DNA from: Phytophthora quininea
Taxonomy: Eukaryota > Oomycota > Peronosporomycetes > Peronosporales > Peronosporaceae
NCBI GenBank assembly: GCA_011947345.1
Contig: JAAVTG010000620.1
Span: forward strand, 186,001-250,000
Length of the DNA stretch: 64,000 nucleotides
Direction of reading: 5' to 3'
Position 1 is the first letter of the stretch. The number at the start of each line of letters is the position of its first letter. This document shows, one piece after another, positions 1-10,825 of the stretch. The notes beneath the pieces are model-generated. The model searched no databases, was not told the DNA's origin, and worked only from the letters and a program-made list of their open reading frames with translations. A program made the translations under genes and the position numbers.

Positions 1-3000
1 ATCGTCGGCGATGCAATGCTTCGAGGAATTTCCGGTGGTGAGCGCAAACGCGTGACGACTGGCGAAATGGAGTTCGGCATCAAGTACGTGAGTTTGATGG
101 ACGAGATCAGCACGGGGCTCGACAGTGCAGCCACGTTCGACATCATCAATACGCAACGCAGTGTGGCCCACCGACTCAACAAGACGGTGGTCATCGCTCT
201 GCTACAACCGTCGCCCGAGGTGTTCGCTCTGTTCGACGACGTGATGATCCTGAACGGCGGCGAGCTCATGTACCATGGCCCGTGCAACAAGGCCGAGGAA
301 TACTTCAACTCGATAGGCTTCAAGTGTCCGCCCGAGCGTGACCTGGCCGACTTCATGTTGGACTTGGGCACACGCGAGCAGCACCGCTACGAGGCCACGC
401 ACCCGGTCAGGCAGCCTCGCAGCTCCAGCGAGTTCGCCGAGAGCTTCCGGATGTCCCAAATCTACCAGGAGACCTTGCAAGCACTGGAAGGTCCGTACGA
501 CCCGATTCTGCTGGAGACTGCCAAGGACATCATCCAGCCGATGCCGGCGTTCCAGCAGCCACTCGTGGAGAGTGTGCGAGCGCTGCTGTGGCGATCTCTG
601 TTGATCATGTACCGCAACAAACCCTTCGTCTTCGGCAAGCTCATGATGATCACCATCATGGGTCTGCTCTACTGCTCCATCTTCAACAACTTTGACCCGA
701 CGCAAATCTCGGTCGTCATGGGCGTCATCTTCGCCGCCGTCATGTTCCTCTCGATGGGTCAAGGTGCCATGATGCCCGTCTACATCTCTGGTCGCGACAT
801 CTTCTACAAGCAACGTCGAGCCAACTTCTACCGGACCGGGTCCTATGTGGTCGCCACGACGCTCAGTCAGATCCCGATGGCCATCATGGAAACTCTCGTC
901 TTTGGGTCGCTGTTGTACTGGGTCTGTGGCTTCGCAGCCGAGGCGAAGCTCTTCATCATCTTCGAGATCGTGCTCTTCCTGTCCAATCTTGCTATGGGCA
1001 TGTGGTTCTTCTTCCTGGCTGGGGTCTGCTCCGACGAGAACGTCGTGATGCCAGTGGGTATGGTGTCAATCCTCGTCTTCATCATCTTTGCGGGTTTCAT
1101 CGTGACCAAGAGCCAAATCCCAGACTACCTCATCTGGGCGCATTGGATCAGTCCCATCATGTGGGCTCTTAAAGCTCTCGCCATCAACCAGTACCGATCG
1201 AGCGAGTTGGATGTGTGCGTCTACGCCGGCGTCGACTACTGCACGGACTATGGCATGACCATGGGCAAGTACTACCTCAACACGTTCGATATCGCCTCGG
1301 AGAAGGTGTGGATCGTGTACGCCATCATCTACCTGGTTGCCATCTACGTGGTCTTCATGTTCCTGTCGTACCTCGCCCTCGAGTACGTTCGCTACGAAAC
1401 ACCGGAGAACGTCGACGTCTCTGTGAAGAAGCTTGAAGAGGATGCTTACGCTCTCATGAGGACGCCCAAGGGAGCAGACAGCAAGGGAAATGCTGTGGTT
1501 GAGCTTCCAGTTACCGACCGTGAGAAGAATTTCGTGCCGGTGACGGTGGCTTTCCAGGACTTGCACTACTGGGTGCCGGACCCGCACAACCCCAAAGCCT
1601 CTCTGGAGCTACTGAAGGGCATTAACGGATACGCTGTGCCTGGTTCGATCACTGCTCTGATGGGATCGACGGGAGCAGGCAAGACGACGCTCATGGATGT
1701 GATCGCTGGCCGCAAGACTGGGGGCAAGATCGAAGGCAAGATTCTGCTCAACGGCTACGAGGCCAACGACCTCGCCATTCGCCGCTGCACGGGCTACTGC
1801 GAGCAGATGGACATCCACTGCGAGGCCGCTACGATTCGCGAGGCGCTGACCTTCAGCTCGTTCCTGCGTCAAGACGCCTCGATTTCGGATGCCAAGAAGT
1901 TCGACTCCGTGGACGAGTGTATTGAGCTGCTGGGCATGGAGGACATCGCCGACCAAATCATCCGTGGCAGCTCGGTGGAGCAGATGAAGCGTCTGACGAT
2001 CGGCGTGGAGCTTGCTGCTCAACCGAGTGTGATTTTCCTTGACGAGCCGACAAGTGGCCTGGACGCACGTTCGGCTAAGATCATCATGGACGGTGTCCGC
2101 AAGGTGGCCGACTCGGGCCGAACCATCATCTGCACGATCCACCAGCCGTCTGCCGATGTCTTCTACCTGTTCGACAGCTTGCTGCTACTGCAGCGTGGTG
2201 GCCAGACGGCCTTCTACGGCGATCTGGGCAAGAACTGCCGTAACCTGATCGACTACTTCGAGAACATCCCTGGTGTGGCTCCGTTGCCGTCGGGTTACAA
2301 CCCGGCCACGTGGATGTTGGAGTGCATTGGCGCTGGTGTGGGCCACGGAAGCACCGACACGATGGACTTTGTCAGCTACTTCAAGGAGAGCCCGTACAAC
2401 CAGCACTTGGAGTCGAGTATGGCCAAGGAAGGCATCACCACGCCGTCCCCCGACCTCCCCGAGATGGTCTTCCAGAAGAAGCGTGCGGCAAACTCCATGA
2501 CGCAGATGAAGTTCGTCGTGTGGCGCTACTTCCAGATGTACTGGCGCACGCCGAGCTACAACCTCACTCGGATGTACCTGGCGCTGTTCCTTGCCATCCT
2601 GTTCGGCCTCATCTTCGTCAGCAACAACGACTACGCGTCGTACACGGGCTTGAACTCTGGCGTGGGTATGGTCTTCATGTCGGCGCTCTTCAACTCGATG
2701 GCAGTGTTCCAGAGTGTCATGCCGCTGACCTGTGCCGAGCGAGCTTCTTTCTACCGCGAGCGAGCTGCACAGACGTACAACGCCTTGTGGTACTTCCTGG
2801 GCTCGACGTTGGCGGAGATCCCGTACTGCTTCATGAGCACGCTACTGTTCTCCGTCGTCTTCTACTTCATGGTGGGCTTCACTGGTTTCACGACGTTCCT
2901 CATCTTCTGGATCACGTCGGCATTGCTAGTGATGATGGAGGTCTATCTCGGCCAGTTCTTCGTGTACGCGACTCCAACGGAGGAGGTGGCGCAAGTGGTC

Positions 3001-3396
3001 GGCATCCTGTTCAACGGTGTCGTCATGATGTTCGTGGGCTTCAGTCCGCCGGCGTACGCGATCCCGTCGGGCTACACGTGGCTGTACGACATCTGCCCCA
3101 TCAAGTTCCCCATGTCGATCTTGGTGTCGTCCATCTTCGCCGACTGCGACGAGCTTCCGACCTGGGACAACTCGACGCAGACGTACTTGAACGTCGGCTC
3201 GAGTCTCGGTTGCCAGCCCATGGCCAATTCTCCTGAGAGCGTCGGCCACATCACGCTCAAGGAGTACACGGAAGAGTACTTTGGCTTCAAGCACGCCAAC
3301 ATTGCTCGAGACTTTGGCATCACCATCGGCATCATCGTACTCTTCCGCCTGTGGGGATTGCTGGCTCTGCGCTTCATTAACCACCAGAAGAAGTAA
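1..3396 (+). CDS. PDR-type (ABCG) full-size ABC transporter, 5' part missing
   Basis: Membrane ATP-driven exporter of the pleiotropic drug resistance family, probably in the plasma membrane. The reading frame is already open at base 1, so the start and the first Walker A lie outside the window. Visible in order are the NBD1 signature ISGGERKR and Walker B LMDEISTGLD, a first block of about six membrane segments, and NBD2. NBD2 has Walker A GSTGAGKTT near base 1670, the family-typical altered signature VEQMKRLTIG and Walker B FLDEPTSGLD near 2035. A second membrane block follows, ending in a lysine-rich tail before TAA. At 1131 residues this is most of a roughly 1,300-1,400 residue protein. 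Such pumps in plant-pathogenic oomycetes are linked to export of toxins and plant defence compounds. The frame is intact and there are no introns in the visible part. Confidence 0.95.
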   Translation: MVGDAMLRGISGGERKRVTTGEMEFGIKYVSLMDEISTGLDSAATFDIINTQRSVAHRLNKTVVIALLQPSPEVFALFDDVMILNGGELMYHGPCNKAEEYFNSIGFKCPPERDLADFMLDLGTREQHRYEATHPVRQPRSSSEFAESFRMSQIYQETLQALEGPYDPILLETAKDIIQPMPAFQQPLVESVRALLWRSLLIMYRNKPFVFGKLMMITIMGLLYCSIFNNFDPTQISVVMGVIFAAVMFLSMGQGAMMPVYISGRDIFYKQRRANFYRTGSYVVATTLSQIPMAIMETLVFGSLLYWVCGFAAEAKLFIIFEIVLFLSNLAMGMWFFFLAGVCSDENVVMPVGMVSILVFIIFAGFIVTKSQIPDYLIWAHWISPIMWALKALAINQYRSSELDVCVYAGVDYCTDYGMTMGKYYLNTFDIASEKVWIVYAIIYLVAIYVVFMFLSYLALEYVRYETPENVDVSVKKLEEDAYALMRTPKGADSKGNAVVELPVTDREKNFVPVTVAFQDLHYWVPDPHNPKASLELLKGINGYAVPGSITALMGSTGAGKTTLMDVIAGRKTGGKIEGKILLNGYEANDLAIRRCTGYCEQMDIHCEAATIREALTFSSFLRQDASISDAKKFDSVDECIELLGMEDIADQIIRGSSVEQMKRLTIGVELAAQPSVIFLDEPTSGLDARSAKIIMDGVRKVADSGRTIICTIHQPSADVFYLFDSLLLLQRGGQTAFYGDLGKNCRNLIDYFENIPGVAPLPSGYNPATWMLECIGAGVGHGSTDTMDFVSYFKESPYNQHLESSMAKEGITTPSPDLPEMVFQKKRAANSMTQMKFVVWRYFQMYWRTPSYNLTRMYLALFLAILFGLIFVSNNDYASYTGLNSGVGMVFMSALFNSMAVFQSVMPLTCAERASFYRERAAQTYNALWYFLGSTLAEIPYCFMSTLLFSVVFYFMVGFTGFTTFLIFWITSALLVMMEVYLGQFFVYATPTEEVAQVVGILFNGVVMMFVGFSPPAYAIPSGYTWLYDICPIKFPMSILVSSIFADCDELPTWDNSTQTYLNVGSSLGCQPMANSPESVGHITLKEYTEEYFGFKHANIARDFGITIGIIVLFRLWGLLALRFINHQKK

Positions 3397-3479
3397 GTAC
3401 TTGTAGAAAGAAGGAGAAAAAGATACATTTTGCAACGAAAAAAACATTTGAGTTTAGCGGAGACCGTCGGTCAGCCACT

Positions 3480-5673
3480 TTGGGCTTCGCTCTGCCCGGC
3501 AACGAAGTGGTATGGAGGAGGCTACGACGAGAGGACAGGGAGAGTGAAGTTCCCGACGAGACAAAAGTGTTTGCTGACGGCAAGTGGCCGTTTGGGCTCG
3601 AAGGGGACCCCGAGACCATCCCAAGTCAATCAGCGACGCTTTATCTCGCGCTCTGGATGATGCTGGGGAGTTCTCCTTCGGGGAGTCGCAGACACTTTAC
3701 CTGCCGATTCAGGCTTAGTCGTCAATGGAGTCGGCTCCATTTCTCTTCCCCTGCAACAAGAGGCAGCAGACAAACTCATTGCAGCGTGCCAAAAATCTCC
3801 ATTCGGACGCAAGATGGACACATTGATGGACGAAAGCGTCCGCAAGAGCTGGCAGCTGCAGCCTGACCACGTGACTCTGCAGAACCCCATGTGGAAGCAA
3901 GGCATTGAGAAGCTCAGTGAGACCATCGCCAAGAGATTCGGACACAAGGACGTTCCTCTGCAGTGTGTGCTGTACAAGCTGCTGATATTTGGCGAAGGAG
4001 CACACTTTGCCAGGCACCAGGACACGGAGAAGGAGAACGGTATGATTGCGACGTTGGTCATCCAACCGCCGACATCTCACGAAGGAGGAGATCTACTCTC
4101 TATCAAGGGAACGAGGTCAAGATTCGTCACGACTTTGGCAAGACCGATGGCACAGCGAGACATCTCACTCACTACGCAAACATGCGGCACGTGAGCCGAC
4201 AGCAAGTCAAGTCGCTGAGTGAAGAGTTTGCTATCGGTCGCTTGGACGAGGAGGAATCCTTTGCGTTGATGTTGTCTCATGAATACACGACCAAAAGTTT
4301 TCAAGACTTAGGGACTGGGTCTCTGAAAGGCGTCGACAGAGCCAGATTTCAGACTCTTTAAGAGGCGAACATCCTGGTAAGCAGCTTCGCTTCATTCTGG
4401 CGCAGCTTTCGTTCGATGTGGGCCACAACGAAGTCGGCTACGAGAAATGGGCAGAAGACAATCGCAGCGAGTCCATCGACTGGTATTCCACGAGTGGTGA
4501 GTGCTATGGACTGACGAGTGAGACCATCGTACTCGACTTTCTCAATCCTGGCCAGGAAAACTTGTCAGACCTATGGAGAACTCACGGCAGCAGCACCTTC
4601 GAAGGTTTCCTCGGAAATGAAGGCGCAACGAAAGACACGACGTGCTCTTTGTTCGTTGTCATTGCTTGGCCCAAACCGCGAGAAGTGATGAATGCGTTGA
4701 GGCATGTCAACGAAGACGCAGCTATCGATGTATTCCAGTGTCAGCAACCCGTTACTGCTGCAGCTCTCAAAGAGTTTATGGATGCTGTGGTCGCCAAGAT
4801 GCGAGCAAGATCCTCGTGGGGACATCCCACCACATCGGTCAAGTTTTGCCGCGGACTGAGCGCGTTGCTGGTGATCGCCGACGATCCAGCGCTAGTAAAG
4901 TTTTTCTTCGTCAACTTCTTTAGCTGCCTGGACGAAAAAGACGCTATCATCCCGTCGATCGTAGCGATCACCCGCAAGTTCGCTTCGAGTGACATTGGTC
5001 CAGCTCTTTGAGCTACGATCTCAATTTCGAAACCTTGTTAAGATTGGTTGGTGGGCTAGAATCGGGCGTCGCCCAACATGCTCTCGTGGCCGCAGCAGTT
5101 GACAAGGCCACAGTGCTACACGAGGACGATTTGTGATCATCCACAGCGCTTGACTTGCTTTGGAAGTGGGCCATTTGTTGCGGTGACAAGGCCATTCTCG
5201 AGCCGGTGACGAACAAATTTCAGCAAATGAATCCGCGACTGCTGCGTCCAGTGATCGAAGCGTACCCGAGTGATCTAGCTGCATCAGACGAACAGTTTGC
5301 GGTGCTAGCGACACTTGCTGACAGGCGAGTTGAATGGTCGAGACTTCAGCTCGAGGAACTGGGCCAACCTTTCTCATGGGAGATGCCTGACGCAGAGTTC
5401 ACTGACGATGCTGCCGTGGAAGGATTTCTTCGGGGCCCCAACGCCTCGATGGACACTCGAGGCGTTCGCTCCTTCAACGCCATTCGGCGAGCTCGAGACT
5501 TTGCCAACAAGTTGAAAGACAAAACTCGAGCCAGTGCCTCGCTCAAGGCCAAGTCGGAGGGTCGTGGTAAAGCTGCGTTCGTGACGATCACCAAGTCCAA
5601 GACTTGGTATAACAATTGGCAGAAAGGGCTCCGGCAGTTCAAAAGGAGCTGCAACGTCTTGAAAAGCTTCTAG
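3480..5673 (+). pseudogene. Broken tandem copy of the 2OG-Fe(II) oxygenase-like gene
   Basis: This stretch matches the downstream gene at 5893-8203 over nearly its whole length, in pieces lying in different frames. Matching pieces are WPFGLEGDPETIP near 3590, the MDESVRKSWQL segment at 3820, HFARHQDTEKE with EGGDLL around 4010-4090, the VGYEKWAEDN to DWYSTSGE part at 4430-4500, and LLWKW to WEMPDAEFTDDAA from 5155. Breaks include several frame changes, loss of about 50 residues between the double-stranded beta-helix core and the LSHEYT motif near 4220, stops near 4359 and 5010, and a TGA at about 5133 where the intact copy has a sense codon. Some breaks resemble the sequencing-type base losses elsewhere in the window. 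The internal deletion and the nonsense change do not, so I call it a true pseudogene from tandem duplication. Confidence 0.8.
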
Positions 5674-5892
5674 GTGGAAATGGTGGCAAGTCTCGGAAGA
5701 GAGCTCGTGTGGCCTGATCAAACGCTGCTCTTTGCTCGGGATAATGTGTTTAATCTCTTGCTGTTTGTACATGTTTGATGGCATGTGCGCTGCAGGCAAT
5801 ACTGGCGTCGACAATTGTCGTCACTTCAAGTTGGTATCGACAAGCGCAAGATTCCGGCTGTCTAGTGACTCACTTTCGAATTTGACAAGAAG

Positions 5893-8203
5893 ATGCCACG
5901 GCATGAAGACGAAGAAGCACCAGACGCCAAGCAAGTTTCCAATCGGGACCTTTGGCCGTTCGGATATGAAGGTGATCCAGACACTGTCCCGACTCCATTG
6001 GGGGTCGCTTGCAACGTCATTAGCTCTGCATTATCTCGAGCCAAAGAAGCTGCTGGAGAGTTCTCCTTTGGCGGAGTGGCGACAATTCTACCAGAATCGC
6101 CAGGACTGTTCGTCAATGGACTGGGTTTGATCCAGCTCCCGTTGACTGAAGACGCAGCTTCCAAGCTCATTGCTGTGTGTCAGAAATCCCCAATCGGAAG
6201 AGGTTTAGACACTTTGATGAGCGAAAGCGTTCGTAAGAGCTGGCAGCTTGCTGTGGACCGATTCAGACTGCTCAATCCTATCTGGCACAGCGGGATGCAG
6301 ATCCTCGTGGCTTCCGTTGCAGAGAAGTTGGGGTACGAGGACGTATCGATGCAGTTTCAACTGTACGAGCTGGTGGTGTACGGACCAGGGGGACATTTCG
6401 CCAAGCATCAAGACACTGAGAAAGAGGACAGAATGGTAGCGACGTTAGAAATTCAACTGCCCAGTGTGCATGAAGGAGGAGATCTGGTAGTGTATCAAGG
6501 AAATGGCGGGCAGCATCGCCACAACTTCGGCAAAAACGCAGGCACCGCTGCGTATTATTCGCATTATGCGGTGCATTATGCTGACGCAGAGCATGCGGTG
6601 GAGGCAGTGGCGAGTGCATATCGACTGGTGTTGGTGTACTCGCTTTGCTTGCCACCGACGATGAGCGACTCGAGTTTAGGAGGTGAGATCCGACCAGTGG
6701 ATGATGTCGTGGTAGATGCAATCAATCGGATGAAATCGAGCGAGGGCTTTGCGCTGCTGTTGGCGCACGAATACACAGAGAAGAGTATCAAGAACCTGGG
6801 AACTGGAGCTCTGAAAGGTATCGACCGAGCCAGGCTCCAAGTACTCGCGCGATCAAATGGAAGCGCTGCTCCAAACAAGAAGCTCTACCTCTTTCTGGCA
6901 GATCTCTCTCTTGGTGGGGTACGTCGAAGACTGTCGGAGCTGGGAGGAATCAGGACGCCACCAGTCCATTTCCTGGTACTCTGTGGCCGGCGAGAAGTAC
7001 GGCTTGTCAACGATGATGCCGGTACTTAACTTTCTAAACCCTGGAGCAGAGACTCTGGCCGATCTTTGGAGAATTCGAGGTGGTGACACGGGGTATCTGG
7101 GGAACGAAGGAGCGACCAGCGTCACGACCTACTCACGGTACGCGATCGTGGCATGGCCCGTCATGCAGGCTACGAAAAAGGCTCTCAAGTTCATTAACGA
7201 AGACGCGGCTGTGAAGATCCTTCAATCGGTGGCGCCGATCTCATCTTCAGCTCTTCTTGTGTTTATGAATGAAGTGCTGGGAAGGTTCGCACTAAAACAA
7301 GCGGCAACCTTTTCAATCAGCTTTTGCCGTGGCATGTGTGATCTGTTGGTGACCACAGGAGATCTAATCTTGGTCATCCTGTTCTTCAACAAGTTCTTCT
7401 TCCTCTTGAACGACAAGGAGGCTCTTGTCCCGTCCATCATCGCGATTGTTCGCACGTTCGCCTGGAAAGACATTGGCCAAGCTTTGTTAAACACTGGCGC
7501 TGGCATTGACTTTCTACTAGGAGTGCTTGACGGCCTGGACCACGGAGTCGCCCAAATTCCGCTGTTGTACGCGGTGGTGAACATGGCCATCAAGCTCCGC
7601 GACGATCTTCTGTGCTCGTCCAAGACGTTGAGTTTGCTTTGGAAGTGGACGATTCACTGCGGGGTCCGGTACATCTTTGATGTGGTGGCCGATAAATTCC
7701 AGCGAATGGACCCGAGCCAGCTCCGTCCAGTAGTCGAAGGGTTTTCGCAGCATTTAGTCGGTGTAGAGGATGATAAACTCGCTGTGCTCACGTCTATCGC
7801 ATGGACGCGTATCAGGTGGCTGAAGCGACAACTTTTGTGTCTGGATCGACCTATGTCGTGGGAGATGCCTGATGCCGTATTCACTGACAATGCCCATGTG
7901 CAAGCTTTCTTGCGTGGTCCGGAGACGTCGATGAGTACGATGGGGATTATCCCGTTCCTGGGGATCAATCAAGCGCGGAGCTACGCGTGCAAGTGTACGC
8001 GACAGAAGCAAATCAACGCTTCATTTGAGCTCAAGCCCTTCGGTCGGGGAAGAGGAGCACATGTGGTCATTACGAAAACGCCAACATGGCTTGCAGACCG
8101 TCAGAAAGCTCTGCAACTATACCAACCGGAACTGCAGCGTTTGCTGTCATTCTATAGCGATGCAGCTGGAGAAAATGCTCCAAAGAGAGCTCGCGTGGCG
8201 TGA
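5893..8203 (+). CDS. 2OG-Fe(II) dioxygenase domain protein with long C-terminal region (one frame break)
   Basis: The N-terminal half (5893 to about 6910) resembles prolyl-4-hydroxylase-like 2OG-Fe(II) oxygenases of fungi and oomycetes. It has the metal-binding HFAKHQD (H-x-D type) near residue 170 followed by EGGDLVVYQG, typical of the beta-helix core. The C-terminal half (6911-8203, about 430 residues) is not a domain I recognise; it ends with the basic PKRARV, a possible nuclear signal. The frame shifts at about 6911-6920, inside GGTGGGGTAC. The broken upstream copy is collinear across this point (LSF to VGYEKW), so both halves belong to one gene. Loss of one 5-bp GGTGG unit would explain the shift. 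The substrate is unknown; such enzymes hydroxylate protein side chains or small molecules. A start further upstream cannot be excluded. Confidence 0.7.
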
Positions 8204-8614
8204 CGACCACCAGATCGAGGATTTCTTCTCATTCTTCCGTTCTTACTTTTAACACGCACAGCGTTGGCCTTGCGCAGATATTGACGTGCATTCCACGCAC
8301 AACTTTAAGAACCAGAACATGAAGATCATGCATCAACCTGCGTCCTCTATTCTTGTTTCGCCGTGCCGCCGAAATAGTTGGTGATGCGATGAAGGAGCTG
8401 CATGTTGTCCGAATTTGGCGCCATTTGCTCTTCATTTCTTTGAGATCACCGTCGACCGAGAAAAACTGCACGCCGTTCACGCGGGATATCTGCACCAGCC
8501 AAGCACCAAGCAGGAGAGATCGTAGCTATCCCTCCCGCCGCACTCGACAGGTAAGCGATAATTTCGCTCCCGCTTCTGCAGCCCCGGAACTCCGTCAGCC
8601 GGTCACGCTCTGAA
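8204..8614. other. Intergenic, 5' region of the bactofilin gene
   Basis: No coding potential I can support. It contains the 3' flank of the oxygenase gene and the leader of the bactofilin gene. A possible donor (CAGGTAAGCG near 8550) may mark a 5' UTR intron, which I cannot confirm. Confidence 0.5.
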
Positions 8615-9223
8615 ATGGACGAGGTGGCCGCGCCGCGCAACCCACCGCCCAAACCCAAGCGCTCCAACGTGCCGTCGGCTCCGCCAGATTATCCCGACGA
8701 CACGTACTCGGACCAGGACTACAACATGTCGCCAATGCGACGAGGTCGCCACAACCGACCGACGAATTCGCCACCGTTGACTCCAACCTACAGCGCTTCT
8801 CGCCAGTCCAAAGTGCCAATCATCGACGCTGAACCGGAGACGACGATCGGCGCTGCGGTCAAGATGAAAGGCGAGCTGAGTTTCGAGAGACTGCTGCGTA
8901 TTGAAGGCGAATTCGAAGGCAAACTCAATTCCAAGGGGTCTCTCGTGGTCGGCACTCGAGGCGTACTGCTCGGAAATATCGACAACATGAAGGAGGTGTA
9001 TGTCACTGGCGGACGTATCGTAGGCAACATCAGCGTCGAGAAGCTCGTCCTACGTGACAAGGCCCAAGTCTTCGGCAACATCACCGCCAAGACGGTCAAG
9101 ATTGAGCCCGAGTGCATCGTCGTCGGAAGACTCAACGTCAACCCGCAAGCGCCCGAGCGAATCAACGAGAAAGGGGAGATCGTCAAGGACGAGATCCCCC
9201 AGCCGCCACTGCAAGCGAGTTGA
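8615..9223 (+). CDS. Bactofilin-family (polymer-forming cytoskeletal) protein
   Basis: Single-exon protein of 202 residues. A proline-rich, basic N-terminal tail (about 65 residues) precedes a regular series of short beta-strand repeats from residue 68 to 180. Typical pieces are IEGEFEGKLNSKGSLVVG, GVLLGNIDN, GGRIVGNISVEKL and AQVFGNITAKTV, spaced as in the right-handed beta-helix of bactofilins (DUF583), with the usual hydrophobic and glycine rhythm. Bacterial bactofilins polymerise without nucleotides into membrane-bound filaments. By analogy this protein could form a cytoskeletal scaffold, but its role in oomycetes is not known to me. The frame is clean and base composition matches the neighbours, so it is a resident nuclear gene and not contamination. 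Confidence 0.85.
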   Translation: MDEVAAPRNPPPKPKRSNVPSAPPDYPDDTYSDQDYNMSPMRRGRHNRPTNSPPLTPTYSASRQSKVPIIDAEPETTIGAAVKMKGELSFERLLRIEGEFEGKLNSKGSLVVGTRGVLLGNIDNMKEVYVTGGRIVGNISVEKLVLRDKAQVFGNITAKTVKIEPECIVVGRLNVNPQAPERINEKGEIVKDEIPQPPLQAS

Positions 9224-9360
9224 TCGAGAAGCCTTTGATAATAGCATCCTTTCCATCCAACGCCCAGCTCTTGTTCATCTCAAAACCCTAGATTCGACTG
9301 TCAATGTAATATATACCCAGCTCCTTGAAGACACCGCGCGTTTGCTTGTATTGCAAACCC

Positions 9361-10630
9361 TTAAAACTTCCCAGGACGCCTGCGACCCGTGAATTTGCTG
9401 TCCGCCTTGACCTTCTTGCCCTGCTTGCGATAACGTTCCTTCTTGGCCAGCACCCAGTCCCTGCGATAACCACCCACAGTCAATACATGTTTCAACAGTG
9501 CACTCGCCAAGACAAATACGTACTTGGCCTTGACAGACTCACGGCCCTTGCCACGACGTTGCTGTACCAAAAGAAAGGAAAATACTACACGTAAGTGACA
9601 GCCTAGGCAAAGTCGAAGACTGGCGATATACGTACGCGCTGGTTACGAGCACGACGCTCGTACGAAATCTGATCGGCTGTGGCGCCGACTCCAAGACCCT
9701 GTGGCACTTGCTGCTGCTCCGACGCAGAACCAGCAAACAAGCACAGATAAAACTTCTTGGCCTTGGTACTGTTAGGGAAGTCAACGACCAGACCGCCCGA
9801 GAAGCCGCAGCGCATCGCAGTGCCTGAGATCTCCTCCATCTGCTCGGGAGTCTCGGGGTACAACTGCAATACGGCACGACTGCCAGCCTTCAAACACGTG
9901 TAGAGCGACGTGAAGAAGCGCGTGAGACGCTTCCGCGCTGTGTGCTCCTTCTTGTCCGAGTAGCAGAGCCACTGGATGGCCGAGATGCTGATGCAGCCGT
10001 CGAACACGCCCGGTCGGAAGGGCAGACCTCCGCCCATGTCCTGCAGGAAAACGTCTCCGCTGCTGTCGCGCTCCGACGCAATGTTCAGCATGTCCTTACT
10101 GCAAGAAACAGCAAGACAGTCAGTAAGAGTCCAACATTTCATTAAGTACTTTAGCATTCCAACACCAACCTGATGTCGACGCCCACCCAAGCGTGGCCAT
10201 GCTCTTCTAATGCAACTGTAGAAATAAAACACAGCGGAATGCACAACAAACAGTCAATAATCTCGACTGGAAGCTCATTGCAAGTGACCACGGACCTCCG
10301 CTGAGTCCACTGCCGCATCCGACATCCAGAATGAACGCCTCCTTGTCCTCAGGCAGGTTCAGCAGCTCAATCGCTCGGTTCGACAATTCTTGCTGCAATA
10401 TTTGCAGTGCAAAGGCATCATTTAATGCTGAGAAAACTCTATACAAAAGCTTCCACCACCACTTGACCCACCTGCACTTTGACGATGCGCGAGCTCGAGT
10501 TGTACTTGGCCGCCTCCTTCTCATCGTAGAAAAGCTGCAACACACTCAGTTAATTGGCGATACCATCATTAGTCGCAGTACTCCATGAGAAGACGCACCT
10601 CCGGGGCGAGATGTGCTCCGGACGGCTCAT
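9361..10630 (-). CDS. BUD23: 18S rRNA (guanine-N7) methyltransferase BUD23
   Basis: SAM-dependent methyltransferase that modifies a guanine of 18S rRNA during small-subunit maturation and works with TRM112. Seven exons can be placed: 10599-10630, 10472-10534, 10296-10392, 10170-10215, 9636-10098, 9524-9561 and 9361-9460, all with GT-AG introns. They give about 279 residues, the family length. Seen are the N-terminus MSRPEHISP, LFYDEKEAAKY, the SAM motif DVGCGSGLSG, FDGCISISAIQWLC, PNSTKAKKFYLCLF and a basic C-terminus KKERYRKQGKK with FTGRRRPGKF. One base is missing in the first exon: CGCCCCGGAG should have one more C to read PPE, as in relatives. It is divergent from the symporter, with about 195 bp between start codons. 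Confidence 0.93.
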
Positions 10631-10825
10631 AGTTGGCGCTGGAATGCCTCTTTCACGGCCACCAAACAGCGATGTACCGAAATCACGGTACGGGCTCAAA
10701 ACCCTATTGATAGTCAGCAACGTCAACTGCCAACTGCTCTCTTGGTGTCTGTCTCCTACCAGAGCTGCTTCTTGTCAGTCTCACAGTCTCCGCTAACATC
10801 TCCATTAGCCAATTGCTCGTTGGCA
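10631..10825. promoter_or_regulatory. Shared divergent promoter region of BUD23 and the symporter
   Basis: The two start codons (10630 minus, 10826 plus) are separated by 195 bp, so both 5' UTRs and core promoters must fit here. I see no TATA box. The pyrimidine-rich stretch CTGTCTCCTACC near 10750 could hold an initiator, but this is inference. Confidence 0.4.

Noticed and set aside
2310..3236. 308-residue open frame inside the ABC transporter
   Set aside because: Same strand, other frame of a gene with clear NBD2 and membrane segments; no domain of its own.
6914..6955. Intron at the frame break of the oxygenase gene
   Set aside because: A GTACGT donor exists, but the sequence right after it in the next frame is already homologous to the other copy, and the only acceptor would give an intron under 40 nt that removes conserved residues.
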